Shown here: in pieces, positions 1 to 8,107 of the stretch | How the letters are laid out: each line of letters begins with the position of its first letter | Position numbering within the stretch: position 1 is the first letter of the stretch | NCBI GenBank assembly: GCA_001871515.1 | Contig: MNXW01000213.1 | Span: forward strand, 1-41,312 | Direction of reading: 5' to 3' | Length of the DNA: 41,312 nucleotides | Origin: Comamonadaceae bacterium CG2_30_57_122 | GTDB taxonomy: Bacteria; Pseudomonadota; Gammaproteobacteria; Burkholderiales; Burkholderiaceae_C | Program-made: the position numbers and the translations under genes | The notes under the pieces: generated by a model | Databases searched by the model: none | What the model was told of the DNA's origin: nothing | The model's input: the letters and a program-made list of their open reading frames with translations, nothing else

Positions 1-2
1 CG

Positions 3-368
3 CTGGCACGCATCGCCAGCCACGCGGTGTTTGCGCAAGAACCCAACTGGTTTGCCACTGCTCCGGTGGGAGCCAGCAAAAAAGCACTGGAAAAGGCCGG
101 TTGGGCTGTCAAAGATGTCGATTTGTGGGAAGTGAACGAAGCCTTTGCCGTGGTGCCCATGGCGCTGATGCACGACCTGCAGATCAGCCATGACATCATC
201 AACGTGAATGGCGGTGCCTGTGCTTTGGGTCATCCGATTGGTTGCAGTGGCGCACGCATCATCGTCACACTGATGTATGCCTTGCAGGCCCGTGGGCTTA
301 AAAAAGGCCTGGCCACGCTGTGCATTGGCGGGGGTGAGGGTACGGCGGTGGCGCTGGAAATGCTCTGA
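3..368 (+). CDS. Thiolase (acetyl-CoA acetyltransferase family), C-terminal part
   Basis: This is the last ~121 codons of a thiolase whose start lies left of the window; the reading frame is open from base 3. Visible family marks are NEAFA, the catalytic His in GHPIGCSGAR and the catalytic Cys in the terminal CIGGGEG loop. Thiolases condense two acyl-CoA units or cleave 3-ketoacyl-CoA, in fatty acid, PHB or amino acid metabolism. The exact substrate cannot be read from this domain. A complete second thiolase (bktB) is at 28.9-30.1 kb. The gene converges on the GGDEF gene with about 58 bp between the stops. Confidence 0.93.
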   Translation: MARIASHAVFAQEPNWFATAPVGASKKALEKAGWAVKDVDLWEVNEAFAVVPMALMHDLQISHDIINVNGGACALGHPIGCSGARIIVTLMYALQARGLKKGLATLCIGGGEGTAVALEML

Positions 369-426
369 TCTGGCGCTGCCCGCAGGCGAGAGTCAGTGTC
401 TGCGCCCGGGCATCAAAGCCTTGCCT

Positions 427-1371
427 TCATTGAAAGGCTTGCCCGCGAACGCAACCGCGTCCGTGGTGCTTGGCAAGATAGAGTTGCTGATCTGCGGCGG
501 CCAGCAGCTTGTCGGCAGTGCATGGAAGGGGAGCGTTGCAGCCCGCTACACCCAGGCTGACGGTAACTACTTTTGCAGAGTCGGAGTCTGCATGGGCGAT
601 GGTTTTGAGACGCACCTGGGTTTCAAGCTCAGTCGCAAGCATCATGGCTTGGTCAAAGCCTGTATCAGGAAGCAGGCAAACAAATTCTTCGCCTCCGTAG
701 CGTGCGACCAGATCAGCTGGCCGACGCAAATTTGCTTTCAGGGTTTGGGCCACCAGGCGTAGGCAGTCATCGCCCGCCTGATGCCCATAGCGGTCATTGA
801 AACGTTTGAAAAAATCAACATCAAGCATGATCAAAGCCAGGGGATGGTTGACCCGCGAGGCACGCGCGGTTTCCATGCGGAGTTGCTGGTCGAAGTAGCG
901 ACGGTTAAAGACACCAGTCAGGCCATCACGAAAGACCAGTCGGCGTAATAAATCAGATTGCAGCTTGACTGTCAAATGGGTTTTGACACGCGCCCGCACC
1001 ACTGCGGGGTTAACGGGTTTGGAGATGAAGTCCACTGCGCCCAGTTCCAGACCCCGGGTTTCAGAAGCCTCGTCGCGGTTTGCGGTGACAAAAATAACCG
1101 GAATGTCTTGCGTGGCCGCATCGGCTTTAAGCTGCGTGCAAACCTCAAACCCATCCATTCCCGGCATGCCGATGTCCAGCAGAATCAGATCGGGCGGCGT
1201 TCGGTGGCACAGGTCAAGCGCTTGCTCACCAGATTCCGCCGTGAGCACCTGGTAACTGTGGGCAAAAATGTGTGCCATGAATTGCAGGTTGACCCGCTGA
1301 TCATCCACCACCAAAATTTTTGGAAGATCAGTGGGGATGTCCAGGAGGTCATCAAAAATGGAGAAGTTCAT
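427..1371 (-). CDS. Response regulator with GGDEF output (diguanylate cyclase)
   Basis: A cytoplasmic PleD/WspR-like protein of about 314 aa. An N-terminal receiver domain carries the acidic pair (VVDD, ~23-24), phosphoacceptor Asp in LLDIGMPGMDG (~66), and the conserved Thr and Lys (VTA, SKP). A GGDEF domain follows with an intact GGEEF active site (~226). An RPAD I-site lies five residues before it, so the enzyme is probably an active cyclic-di-GMP synthase with product inhibition. The ORF extends to 1509, but the ATG at 1371 (MNFSIFDD) is preferred because the extra residues are unlike any domain. No partner kinase is adjacent. Confidence 0.9.
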   Translation of the reverse strand: MNFSIFDDLLDIPTDLPKILVVDDQRVNLQFMAHIFAHSYQVLTAESGEQALDLCHRTPPDLILLDIGMPGMDGFEVCTQLKADAATQDIPVIFVTANRDEASETRGLELGAVDFISKPVNPAVVRARVKTHLTVKLQSDLLRRLVFRDGLTGVFNRRYFDQQLRMETARASRVNHPLALIMLDVDFFKRFNDRYGHQAGDDCLRLVAQTLKANLRRPADLVARYGGEEFVCLLPDTGFDQAMMLATELETQVRLKTIAHADSDSAKVVTVSLGVAGCNAPLPCTADKLLAAADQQLYLAKHHGRGCVRGQAFQ

Positions 1372-1536
1372 TCGGTGGATGCGGGTTACCCCAACTTTAC
1401 TACGCTCTTGCTGCGCCAAAGCATGCAATGATGCAAGGCATCGACTGGTTTGACGGAGGTGATGCGGTAACTTGTTGCAGCGTTGTAACTCAAACCGTGT
1501 GAAAATCATGAAACTAAATTACAAGGAGATTGTTTC

Positions 1537-2967
1537 ATGCCACGTCGTGCTACCAAGATTGTTGCCACCTTAGGCCCAGCTTCCAGCGACCCCGCGTTGC
1601 TCGAGCAAATGATTCGCGCCGGGGTGAACGTGGTGCGGCTCAACTTCAGCCATGGCAAGGCGCAAGACCACATTGACCGAGCCCGCTTGGTGCGTGAAGC
1701 CGCGCAACGTGCCGGGCGCGAAGTGGGCATCATGGCCGACCTGCAAGGCCCCAAAATTCGCGTCGGCAAATTTGCCGATGGCAAGGTGTTGCTGGAACCT
1801 GGTCAGCCCTTTGTACTGGATGCCGCACGCACCGAATTGGGCGACGTAGATGCGGTCGGGCTTGACTACAAAGCCTTGCCCAAAGAAGTCAAGGCAGGCG
1901 ATGTGTTGCTGCTCAACGACGGCTTGATCGTCATTACAGTGGATGCGGTGGTGGGGGAGGCCATCCACACCACTGTCAAACTCGGTGGCGAGTTGTCCAA
2001 CAACAAGGGCATCAACAAGCAGGGCGGCGGCTTGAGCGCCCCAGCGCTGACCGCCAAGGACATGGAAGACATCCGTACCGCGATGAGCTTCAAGGCGGAC
2101 TACGTGGCGGTGAGCTTTGCCAAGAGCGCCACCGACATGGAAATGGCACGCCAGTTGTGCAACGTGGCCGCAGCGGACGGACACAAACCCGGCTTGATCG
2201 CCAAGATTGAACGCGCTGAAGCGATTCCACGTCTGGAAGAAATTTTGCTGGCCAGCGACGGCATCATGGTGGCGCGCGGTGACCTGGCGGTGGAAGTCGG
2301 CAACGCGGTGGTGCCTGCCTTGCAAAAACGCATGATCAAATTGGCGCGCGAGCATGACCGTGTGGTGATCACCGCCACACAAATGATGGAGTCCATGATC
2401 ACCAACCCGGTGCCCACCCGTGCCGAAGTATCTGACGTGGCCAACGCGGTGCTCGATGGCACCGATGCGGTGATGCTGTCCGCTGAAACCGCCGCTGGCA
2501 AATACCCGCTGGAAACCGTGATTGAAATGGCCAAAATTTGCCATGCCGCTGAAAACGGCAACGCACTCAAGTTAGAGGCCGACTTTACTGGCAAAACCTT
2601 CACCCGCATCGACCATGCCATCGCCATGGGCGCGCTGTTCACCGCGCACCACTTGGGGGCCAAGGCGATTGTGGCGTTGACCGACAGTGGCTCCACCGCG
2701 CTGTGGATGAGCCGCCATTTGATCCAGATTCCGATCTACGCCATCACCTCCAAGCTGGCCACGCAGCGCCGCATGACGCTGTACCGCACCGTGCGTCCGC
2801 TGTTCAGCGACACCAGTACCGACCGCGACACGGCCTTGAAGCAAGCCGAGGCCGAATTGAAATCACGCGGCGTGGTGCAAACCGGTGATGTTTATGCCAT
2901 CACCTGTGGCGAACCCATGGGCTCACCGGGCGGCACCAATATGCTGAAGATTTGCCGGGTGAGTTGA
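1537..2967 (+). CDS. pyk: Pyruvate kinase
   Basis: A full-length 476-aa pyruvate kinase, which converts phosphoenolpyruvate and ADP to pyruvate and ATP in glycolysis. The start is supported by AAGGAG a few bases upstream. The N-terminal barrel shows KIVATLGPAS and RLNFSHG. The metal/substrate region shows IERAEAI and MVARGDLAVE, followed by TATQMMESM and the AVMLSAETAAGKYP stretch. A C-terminal allosteric domain (~350-476) completes it. It is transcribed divergently from the GGDEF gene and converges on the small PepSY-like gene. No other glycolytic gene is next to it. Confidence 0.97.
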   Translation: MPRRATKIVATLGPASSDPALLEQMIRAGVNVVRLNFSHGKAQDHIDRARLVREAAQRAGREVGIMADLQGPKIRVGKFADGKVLLEPGQPFVLDAARTELGDVDAVGLDYKALPKEVKAGDVLLLNDGLIVITVDAVVGEAIHTTVKLGGELSNNKGINKQGGGLSAPALTAKDMEDIRTAMSFKADYVAVSFAKSATDMEMARQLCNVAAADGHKPGLIAKIERAEAIPRLEEILLASDGIMVARGDLAVEVGNAVVPALQKRMIKLAREHDRVVITATQMMESMITNPVPTRAEVSDVANAVLDGTDAVMLSAETAAGKYPLETVIEMAKICHAAENGNALKLEADFTGKTFTRIDHAIAMGALFTAHHLGAKAIVALTDSGSTALWMSRHLIQIPIYAITSKLATQRRMTLYRTVRPLFSDTSTDRDTALKQAEAELKSRGVVQTGDVYAITCGEPMGSPGGTNMLKICRVS

Positions 2968-2983
2968 TGCGCAGTAAGCGCAA

Positions 2984-3346
2984 TTACTTGGCTATGTTTT
3001 GATGCAACAACTTGGATGTAACAGGGTCAAAGTAGGCCTCAACTATTTGGTTGAGTTGGTTGAACCCATAAATTTCATAGCAATTATTGCCGTCAGCCTT
3101 GAAGGTCTTGATGCGGTAGCCCCGGTGCTGAGCCAGTAGTTTCATCTCGTCTTCAGGTAGCCATTCACTGCGCGGTGCGGTGGTGCACAGCTTGCTGTTC
3201 ATGACCCGGTTGTAACCATCTTTGGCTGGTTCCGAACTGGCTGATGCAGCTTGTCCCGAATGCCGTGGCTGGGTTTGCGCCAAGACTGGTAGCCAACAAG
3301 TGCAGCTCAAAGTTGGCAAAATAATGAGTTTGTGAAGTGTTTTCAT
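2984..3346 (-). CDS. Small exported PepSY-like protein
   Basis: About 120 aa. The ORF runs up to 3481, but the ATG at 3346 is preferred: it has a good ribosome binding site (GAGGAA) and is followed by a signal peptide (MKTLHKLIILPTLSCTCWLPVLAQ). The mature part ends in a PepSY-like module, with GYRIKTFKADGNNCYEIYGF followed by a conserved-looking YFDP turn. PepSY-type domains occur in periplasmic and membrane-associated proteins and are often inhibitory or haem-related. The role here is unknown. Its stop lies 16 bp from the pyk stop. Confidence 0.65.
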   Translation of the reverse strand: MKTLHKLIILPTLSCTCWLPVLAQTQPRHSGQAASASSEPAKDGYNRVMNSKLCTTAPRSEWLPEDEMKLLAQHRGYRIKTFKADGNNCYEIYGFNQLNQIVEAYFDPVTSKLLHQNIAK

Positions 3347-3706
3347 CCAAGATTCCTCAGTTGGAAGCGCCCGAGTGGGCTGCTGGGTAGGCCAGACGGC
3401 GAGGCGGGCTAATGTCCGCAAGAAGGAGCAACGACCCCAGGCGCGTTGCCAAGGGCTCAATCGGGTGCGTAGCGCTGTCACTTAAATGGTGAACTGAGCC
3501 TCAGTGAAGAAACCCAGGAGGCTGTCGAATTTCCGGAACATTGACTGCAATCCAACCGCAGCAATCCAATTCTTATTGGTTTTTTGAACTCGGCTACGGC
3601 TATGAGTCTGCAAATCTTTCAAAAACTGTCCTCGTTGTGGTCGAAATTCGCTTCGATACCGAAAGTCTGACATCCTTTTAGCAAACAATTAACAATTTTA
3701 AGTAAA
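3347..3706. other. Gene-poor spacer before the inverted-repeat element
   Basis: No recognisable gene. A minus-strand ORF (3482-3688) gives a 68-aa Arg/Lys-rich peptide with no recognisable domain and a poorly spaced Shine-Dalgarno sequence, so it is not called. The left part is the promoter side of the PepSY-like gene. The right part becomes AT-rich where it meets the repeat element at about 3707. Confidence 0.4.
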
Positions 3707-4013
3707 AAACAGTCCATTAAGGAATTTGGCATCAAAGATTTTCACGACCTCATCCGCTGCGCGACTGCATATCTTCAAAGTGTCTTTCATCCGAGATTGT
3801 TCATTAGTCGGTACTTTGCACCAGTTTGAACGCTGGCTGCAGCTTTGCGGTCATTTTGAGCGTCTCCTCGGTGTCCATAGCCCTGCTATGAACGTCTCAC
3901 AGCCTTGCATACTGCCTCGAAAACCTATCGACGACGAACGGGCTGGCAAAATGGCCGCAAATCGATCGCCACACATCATGCAGGCAAGAAGTCCTGCCTA
4001 ATGGATTATTTGG
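3707..4013. mobile_element. Inverted-repeat element, family B, longer diverged copy
   Basis: About 307 bp bounded by AACAGTCCATTAAGG on the left and CCTAATGGATTATTTGG on the right, imperfect inverted ends. The reverse complement of its right ~90 bp aligns, with roughly four of five bases identical by eye, to the left half of the element at 13812-13982. Its left interior also carries a diverged copy of the same block in the other orientation, so it looks like a head-to-head composite. No transposase gene is inside. The ORFs listed here (3726-4001, 3897-4145) are products of the repeat. Confidence 0.6.
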
Positions 4014-4165
4014 GACCATGCCACCTGTATCCAGTACAGACCGGTGCGCAGCACCAACTGATGGACAATCTTGGTTAAAACTTTGGGTGCTTAAGACATC
4101 GCGTCCACTTGCCGTTAATTGAGTGTAAAACCAATTTTGAGTCATTTAATGACCCTCGCTGCACC

Positions 4166-5482
4166 ATGATTATCCTGCTGTATCTTTTTGAATCTTCTTG
4201 TCGAGCAAGCATTGCCAGTGGGCGCGTGCGTCGTGGGCTACATCTGATGCTGTTGGGTTTGTCCAGCCTGCTTCTGGGACTGGCCAGCAGCCAAGCGGCC
4301 TCGCCAGCGGCGCAGGACTCTGCGTCAGAGAAACCGGCAGCGCATCAAGTTACCGGGAAAACACATGCGATAGACACCTCTGCGCCGCAAGAAAAGTCCA
4401 TTGGTGTGGACATCAAAGCGGCTATCCGTGAACAAATGCTGGGCAAAACGAATCTGATGCTGGTGGTGCGGGACAAGTCAGCTGTAAAAACCGAAGCTGC
4501 CTCAGAGCCAGCGCCAGCGGCTCCGGTTCATGCCACCCCAGCGGCTGCACATGCCCCGGCCGTTGCTCATGCACCCGCCACCAAGCCAGTGGCTGCCGCT
4601 GCAAAAGTATCAACACGTGTGCCGGTGCTGACCCTGCATGTGGGCGCATCGGGTGCGGCCAGCGCCCACACGCCCGCAGTCAACCCGCGTGCCAGCCGGG
4701 AATACATCCGAGCCAAAGCCGCTGCCCTTACCGGCCACAAATTGCCCGCCGCACCAGATGCCCATGCGGTTGCGCACGGTGGCGATGCACATGGGGGCGA
4801 GCCGCATTGGGCGTATGAGGGTGAGAACGGCCCGCAAGCCTGGGGCAAGCTCAAGCCTGAATTCAATGCGTGCGCCATCGGCAAGCGGCAGTCGCCCATC
4901 AACATTGAAGACAACCTGACGCTGCAAGGCCCGGCCGAGCCGCTGGCCTTTAACTACAACCCGTCCACCGGCAGTGTGGTCAACAACGGCCACACGATTC
5001 AGGTGGACGTGGTGGGCGACAACACCCTGACGGTGCGTGGCTCGGTTTACAAGCTGGTGCAGATGCACTTTCACACGCCGTCCGAGGAGCAGGTGAACTA
5101 CCGCAGCTTTGCCATGGTGGCGCACCTGGTACACAAAAGTAATGATGGCCAATTGGCGGTGGTGGCGGTGCTGCTAGACCCTGGCGTGGCCAACCCGCTG
5201 ATCAATAAGGTGTGGACTTACATGCCCCTGGATTTGAACGACCGGGTGCGTATGCCCGGGGGCATTCTTGACATGAACGAGCTGCTGCCCAAAGACCAGC
5301 GCTACTACCAGTTCATCGGCTCACTCACCACGCCACCCTGCACCGAAGGCGTGCTGTGGATGGTGCTGAAAACGCCCACGCAACTCAGTGCCGCGCAAAT
5401 TCGTTTGTTTCAGCAGCTGTTTCCCAACAACGCGCGACCGGTGCAGCCGGTGAATGGCCGCCCGGTGCGCGACGCGCAGTAA
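4166..5482 (+). CDS. Secreted alpha-type carbonic anhydrase with long Ala/Pro linker
   Basis: Interconverts CO2 and bicarbonate outside the cytoplasm. An N-terminal hydrophobic segment (LMLLGLSSLLLGLASSQA) is a signal peptide. It is followed by ~170 residues of Ala/Pro/His-rich linker (PAAAHAPAVAHAPA and similar). The alpha-CA domain then begins at HWAYEGENGP. Zinc ligands are the two His of QMHFHTPSEE and the first His of AHLVHK. The proton-shuttle His is in NNGHTIQV, the Thr pair in SLTTPPCTEG, and two Cys (FNACAIG, TPPCTEG) can form the usual disulfide. The start is uncertain: ATG 4166, GTG 4226 or ATG 4247 all retain a signal peptide, and none has a strong ribosome binding site. Confidence 0.92.
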   Translation: MIILLYLFESSCRASIASGRVRRGLHLMLLGLSSLLLGLASSQAASPAAQDSASEKPAAHQVTGKTHAIDTSAPQEKSIGVDIKAAIREQMLGKTNLMLVVRDKSAVKTEAASEPAPAAPVHATPAAAHAPAVAHAPATKPVAAAAKVSTRVPVLTLHVGASGAASAHTPAVNPRASREYIRAKAAALTGHKLPAAPDAHAVAHGGDAHGGEPHWAYEGENGPQAWGKLKPEFNACAIGKRQSPINIEDNLTLQGPAEPLAFNYNPSTGSVVNNGHTIQVDVVGDNTLTVRGSVYKLVQMHFHTPSEEQVNYRSFAMVAHLVHKSNDGQLAVVAVLLDPGVANPLINKVWTYMPLDLNDRVRMPGGILDMNELLPKDQRYYQFIGSLTTPPCTEGVLWMVLKTPTQLSAAQIRLFQQLFPNNARPVQPVNGRPVRDAQ

Positions 5483-5500
5483 TTCTATTTTTAACGCCCA

Positions 5501-5620
5501 TGTTGAACAAGAATTCCGCAAGCATGTGCTGCCTGCGTAGGGCGGTTTTCAACCCGGCATGGCCGCCTGAAGTCAACCCTACAACAAGCTATTCTTGGTG
5601 ACTGTGGTTGTTGTTCAACG
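5501..5620 (+). repeat. GTAGGGCGG palindromic repeat, copy 1
   Basis: About 120 bp with terminal GTTGAACAA and TTGTTCAAC. The core GCGTAGGGCGGTTTTCAACC, followed by CATGGCCG and CTGAAGTCAACCCTAC, matches the core at 38750-38805, where the sequence is a cleaner palindrome. It lies just downstream of the carbonic anhydrase stop and 76 bp before MITE copy 1. Confidence 0.7.
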
Positions 5621-5698
5621 TTATTTTTTTGTCGTTGTGACTCTGCCTTTTCGGGCTGCGGCCGTGACAGCGCTTGTTGCGGCGTGGTGCGCGGCTAA

Positions 5699-5857
5699 GG
5701 GCTTGTTCACAAATAACATGCACATTTGACTCGCCAACTTTGGGCGCACTGCGGCGTTGCAAATCGCTTGTGCAGCAGAGCTGCAAGGCACGCTTTGCGC
5801 CTCGCATTGCATCCCAAATCCGGCGGCCAAATGTACAGCTTATTCATGAACAAGCCC
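5699..5857 (+). mobile_element. MITE family A, copy 1
   Basis: 159 bp, with ends GGGCTTGTTCA and TGAACAAGCCC. Flanks are TAA on the left and TTA on the right, so unlike copies 2 to 5 it lacks a matching 3-bp duplication. There is no internal coding capacity for a transposase. It ends about 20 bp before the queC start codon, so the queC leader is largely repeat DNA. Confidence 0.85.
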
Positions 5858-5879
5858 TTAGCCGGTTTAACATCTTGCC

Positions 5880-6599
5880 ATGCACACTTCAGCTCTTGTT
5901 TTATTTTCTGGTGGTCAAGACTCCACCACCTGCCTGGCGCAGGCACTTGCCAAATACCGACGTGTTGAAACCATCGGGTTTGATTACCGCCAGCGCCATC
6001 ATGTCGAACTGCAGGCGCGCCTGCGCGTGCTGAGCGAAATTCGCCGCCAATTTCCCCAATGGGCCGAAAAATTAGGTCAGGATCACCTGCTGGATTTGGC
6101 GGTGCTGGGCGAGGTGAGCGACACCTCTCTGACACGTGACACCGCCTTCAAAATGGAACAAAACGGCCTGCCCAACACCTTTGTGCCGGGTCGCAACCTG
6201 CTGTTTTTGACCCTGGCTGCCGCCGTGGCTTACCGGCGCGATTTGCAGGTGCTGGTCACCGGGGTTTGCGAGACCGATTTTTCAGGCTACCCGGATTGCC
6301 GCGACGACACCATGAAAGCCATGCAGTTGGCGTTGTCGCTGGGCATGGACAAACGTTTTTTAATTGACACCCCGTTGATGTGGATCGACAAGACCGACAC
6401 CTGGGCCATGGCGCACATGCTGGGTGAAACATCTGGCGTGGTGCAAGGCGGGGATGCGCTGGTGCAGCTGATCATTGAACACACCCACACCTGTTATCTG
6501 GGCGACCGCGAACACCGCCACGCCTGGGGTTACGGCTGCGGTACTTGCCCGGCCTGCCTGCTGCGCGCGCGCGGGTATGAAGGTTTTTTGCAGCCCTAA
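5880..6599 (+). CDS. queC: 7-cyano-7-deazaguanine synthase
   Basis: 239 aa. QueC converts 7-carboxy-7-deazaguanine to preQ0 using ATP and ammonia, in queuosine tRNA modification. The PP-loop SGGQDSTT lies at residues 10-17. The zinc site is formed by Cys of TCYLGD and the [16 protein letters not shown] stretch at the C-terminus. The start ATG has no clear Shine-Dalgarno sequence and lies 20 bp after MITE copy 1. The TAA stop codon (6597-6599) is the left target-site triplet of MITE copy 2, so the gene is held exactly between two copies. No other queuosine gene is nearby. Confidence 0.96.
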   Translation: MHTSALVLFSGGQDSTTCLAQALAKYRRVETIGFDYRQRHHVELQARLRVLSEIRRQFPQWAEKLGQDHLLDLAVLGEVSDTSLTRDTAFKMEQNGLPNTFVPGRNLLFLTLAAAVAYRRDLQVLVTGVCETDFSGYPDCRDDTMKAMQLALSLGMDKRFLIDTPLMWIDKTDTWAMAHMLGETSGVVQGGDALVQLIIEHTHTCYLGDREHRHAWGYGCGTCPACLLRARGYEGFLQP

Positions 6600-6758
6600 G
6601 GGCTTGTTCACAAATAACATGCACATTTGGCGCGCCAGCTTTGGGCGCACTGCGTCGTTGCAAATCGCTTGTGCAGCAGAGCTGCATGGCACGTTTTGCG
6701 CCTTGCATTGCATCCCAAATCTGACGACCAAATGCACAGCTTGTTCATGAACAAGCCC
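6600..6758 (+). mobile_element. MITE family A, copy 2
   Basis: 159 bp, same orientation as copy 1, ends GGGCTTGTTCA and TGAACAAGCCC. It is flanked on both sides by TAA (6597-6599 and 6759-6761), a clean 3-bp target duplication. The left TAA serves as the queC stop codon. Confidence 0.88.
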
Positions 6759-6836
6759 TAAGTGAGTTTCTCAAGCAGCCACTGCTGAAGCACGGCATGG
6801 CGTTGCAACAACGACACGGATGATTTTGAAGTGAAA

Positions 6837-7859
6837 TTACTCCACCAGAGCAGAAGTGTCCACTGTGGGGTAGCGATCTTTCAATGCAGCCAATCCCTCA
6901 AGGGCTCGGCTGCGCCATCCGGGTCCTTGGCTGATAAGTTCTCCCCATGTGTCGCTGAGCAGTTCGACATCATTCTTGGTGAGGTAATCGATGAGGGATG
7001 CGGCTTGGGCCAAATCCTTGGCGGCCTTGACCCGCATTTTTTGCGGTCTTTCGCCATAGACCAGTAGCTTGTGCAAAGCGTACTTTTCCGGTGGTGGCGC
7101 GTTGACGGTGATCGGGCCGCGCTGCGCAAGCAGCGTGACTTGAATAGGAGCCTCCATGGAAAATTCCATGAATTTCAATGGCTGCATGGTGGCGTTGAGT
7201 GCCTTGATGAGTACGGGCGTGTCGCCACCCCGATGTCGGCAGGTCACAAAATCGATTTGCAAATCCTGTTCATCGGATTTGACGTAGGTGGTCAGACTTT
7301 TGACTGGAACAAAGCCCATCTTTAGTGCTTCGATTTCGCTGCCTACGTCCATGGTGACACCAGAAGGAATTGCGACGGATACATTGCGACCCGCATGCGC
7401 AAAGTCCAAATCCACGGTCTGTGCCGCAGATTGCCAACGAATGCCGAGGTAGTTCTGGTAGGCCATATAAACGTGGGTTCCCACCAGAATGCCGCCCGCC
7501 CGAAAAAATCCAACATCGGCCAAACGCTCGATGATTTTTGCGTGGGACGGGACGATGGATGGGCAGCCCGCTGCAATTGCCTGGCGAGTGAGTTGGCGCA
7601 AGTGAACCTTGGTTCCATTTCCGCTGCGGTGGAGGTTGATTAACTTGGTTAGTTGATCGGATGCGCAGCCCAAAAAAATCTGAATTTGCTTGCCGGTAAG
7701 GTCTGGTGTTTGGTAGTACCAATACTCTTTTCCCTTCACCCTCTTTTTCGAGAAGCTGCCTGGTAATTCAGCGACGCTACGTACATCCTCAAGACGTCTG
7801 GCACTGGCAAGCGACGCGTAGGCGGTTTGAGCTGCAGTAGAAAGTGAGGTGTAGAGCAC
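6837..7859 (-). CDS. GSU2403-family nucleotidyltransferase-fold protein
   Basis: About 340 aa. I recognise the general pattern of the GSU2403/NTP_transf_8 family. A DLDFA motif (TVDLDFAHAG) gives the metal-binding Asp pair of a nucleotidyltransferase fold. A late EKYALHKLLVYGER helix and an N-terminal KEYWYYQ segment are also typical. The substrate is unknown; related folds include the AbiEii-type toxins, but no antitoxin-like partner is present. The ORF reaches an ATG at 7907, but that would place a strong inverted repeat inside the gene and add a hydrophobic oddity. The GTG at 7859, directly after the palindrome, is preferred. The gene stands alone between MITE copies 2 and 3. Confidence 0.7.
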   Translation of the reverse strand: MLYTSLSTAAQTAYASLASARRLEDVRSVAELPGSFSKKRVKGKEYWYYQTPDLTGKQIQIFLGCASDQLTKLINLHRSGNGTKVHLRQLTRQAIAAGCPSIVPSHAKIIERLADVGFFRAGGILVGTHVYMAYQNYLGIRWQSAAQTVDLDFAHAGRNVSVAIPSGVTMDVGSEIEALKMGFVPVKSLTTYVKSDEQDLQIDFVTCRHRGGDTPVLIKALNATMQPLKFMEFSMEAPIQVTLLAQRGPITVNAPPPEKYALHKLLVYGERPQKMRVKAAKDLAQAASLIDYLTKNDVELLSDTWGELISQGPGWRSRALEGLAALKDRYPTVDTSALVE

Positions 7860-7860
7860 G

Positions 7861-7892
7861 GTTATACTGATATTTAAAATATTCAGTATAAC
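7861..7892 (-). promoter_or_regulatory. AT-rich palindrome at the nucleotidyltransferase gene start
   Basis: Perfect 10-bp arms GTTATACTGA and TCAGTATAAC separated by 12 AT-rich bases, ending one base from the preferred GTG start. Read on the minus strand, TTGGGG and TTAAAT with 17 bp between could be the -35 and -10. The palindrome would then cover the -10 and start point and the mRNA would be almost leaderless. An operator is inferred; no regulator gene is adjacent. Confidence 0.5.
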
Positions 7893-7935
7893 TACCCCAA
7901 AGCCCATGGCCTATTCAGGGATAGGGATGGCGTAA

Positions 7936-8093
7936 GGGCTTGTTCATGAATAAGCTGTACATTTGGCCGCCGGATTTAGGATGCAATGCGAGGCGCAAAT
8001 CGCTTGTGCAGCTCTGCTGCACAAGCGATTTGCAACGACGCAGTGCGCCCAAAGTTGGCTAGTCAAATGTGCATGTTATTTGTGAACAAGCCC
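7936..8093 (-). mobile_element. MITE family A, copy 3 (perfect central palindrome)
   Basis: 158 bp in the opposite orientation to copies 1 and 2, flanked on both sides by TAA (7933-7935, 8094-8096). Its centre is a perfect hairpin with 17-bp arms (7995-8011 and 8017-8033) and a 5-nt loop. Copies 1, 2, 4 and 5 have only an imperfect palindrome there. Confidence 0.88.
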
Positions 8094-8107
8094 TAAGTGC
8101 CACTGGC

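Noticed and set aside
411-445. AAGCCTT/AAGGCTT stem between the thiolase and GGDEF genes as a terminator
   Set aside because: Short stem, long loop and no T-run on either strand; too weak to call.
1570-2544. 324-aa ORF on the strand opposite pyk
   Set aside because: His-rich, domain-free antisense shadow of the pyruvate kinase gene. The same holds for 16393-17409 (opposite norB), 36126-36971 (opposite the lyase gene) and 9962-10600 (opposite phoH).
3482-3688. 68-aa Arg-rich minus-strand ORF
   Set aside because: No recognisable domain and poor Shine-Dalgarno spacing.
5707-6135. ORFs across MITE copies (for example 5674-6033, 5707-6135, 6360-6737, 38345-38983)
   Set aside because: They recur in every copy as translations of the same repeat and carry no transposase motif; they are products of the repeats, not genes.
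5696-8096. Three spaced repeats as a possible CRISPR-like array
   Set aside because: Units are ~159 bp, in mixed orientation, with gene-sized gaps and target duplications; this is a MITE family, and no cas gene is present.
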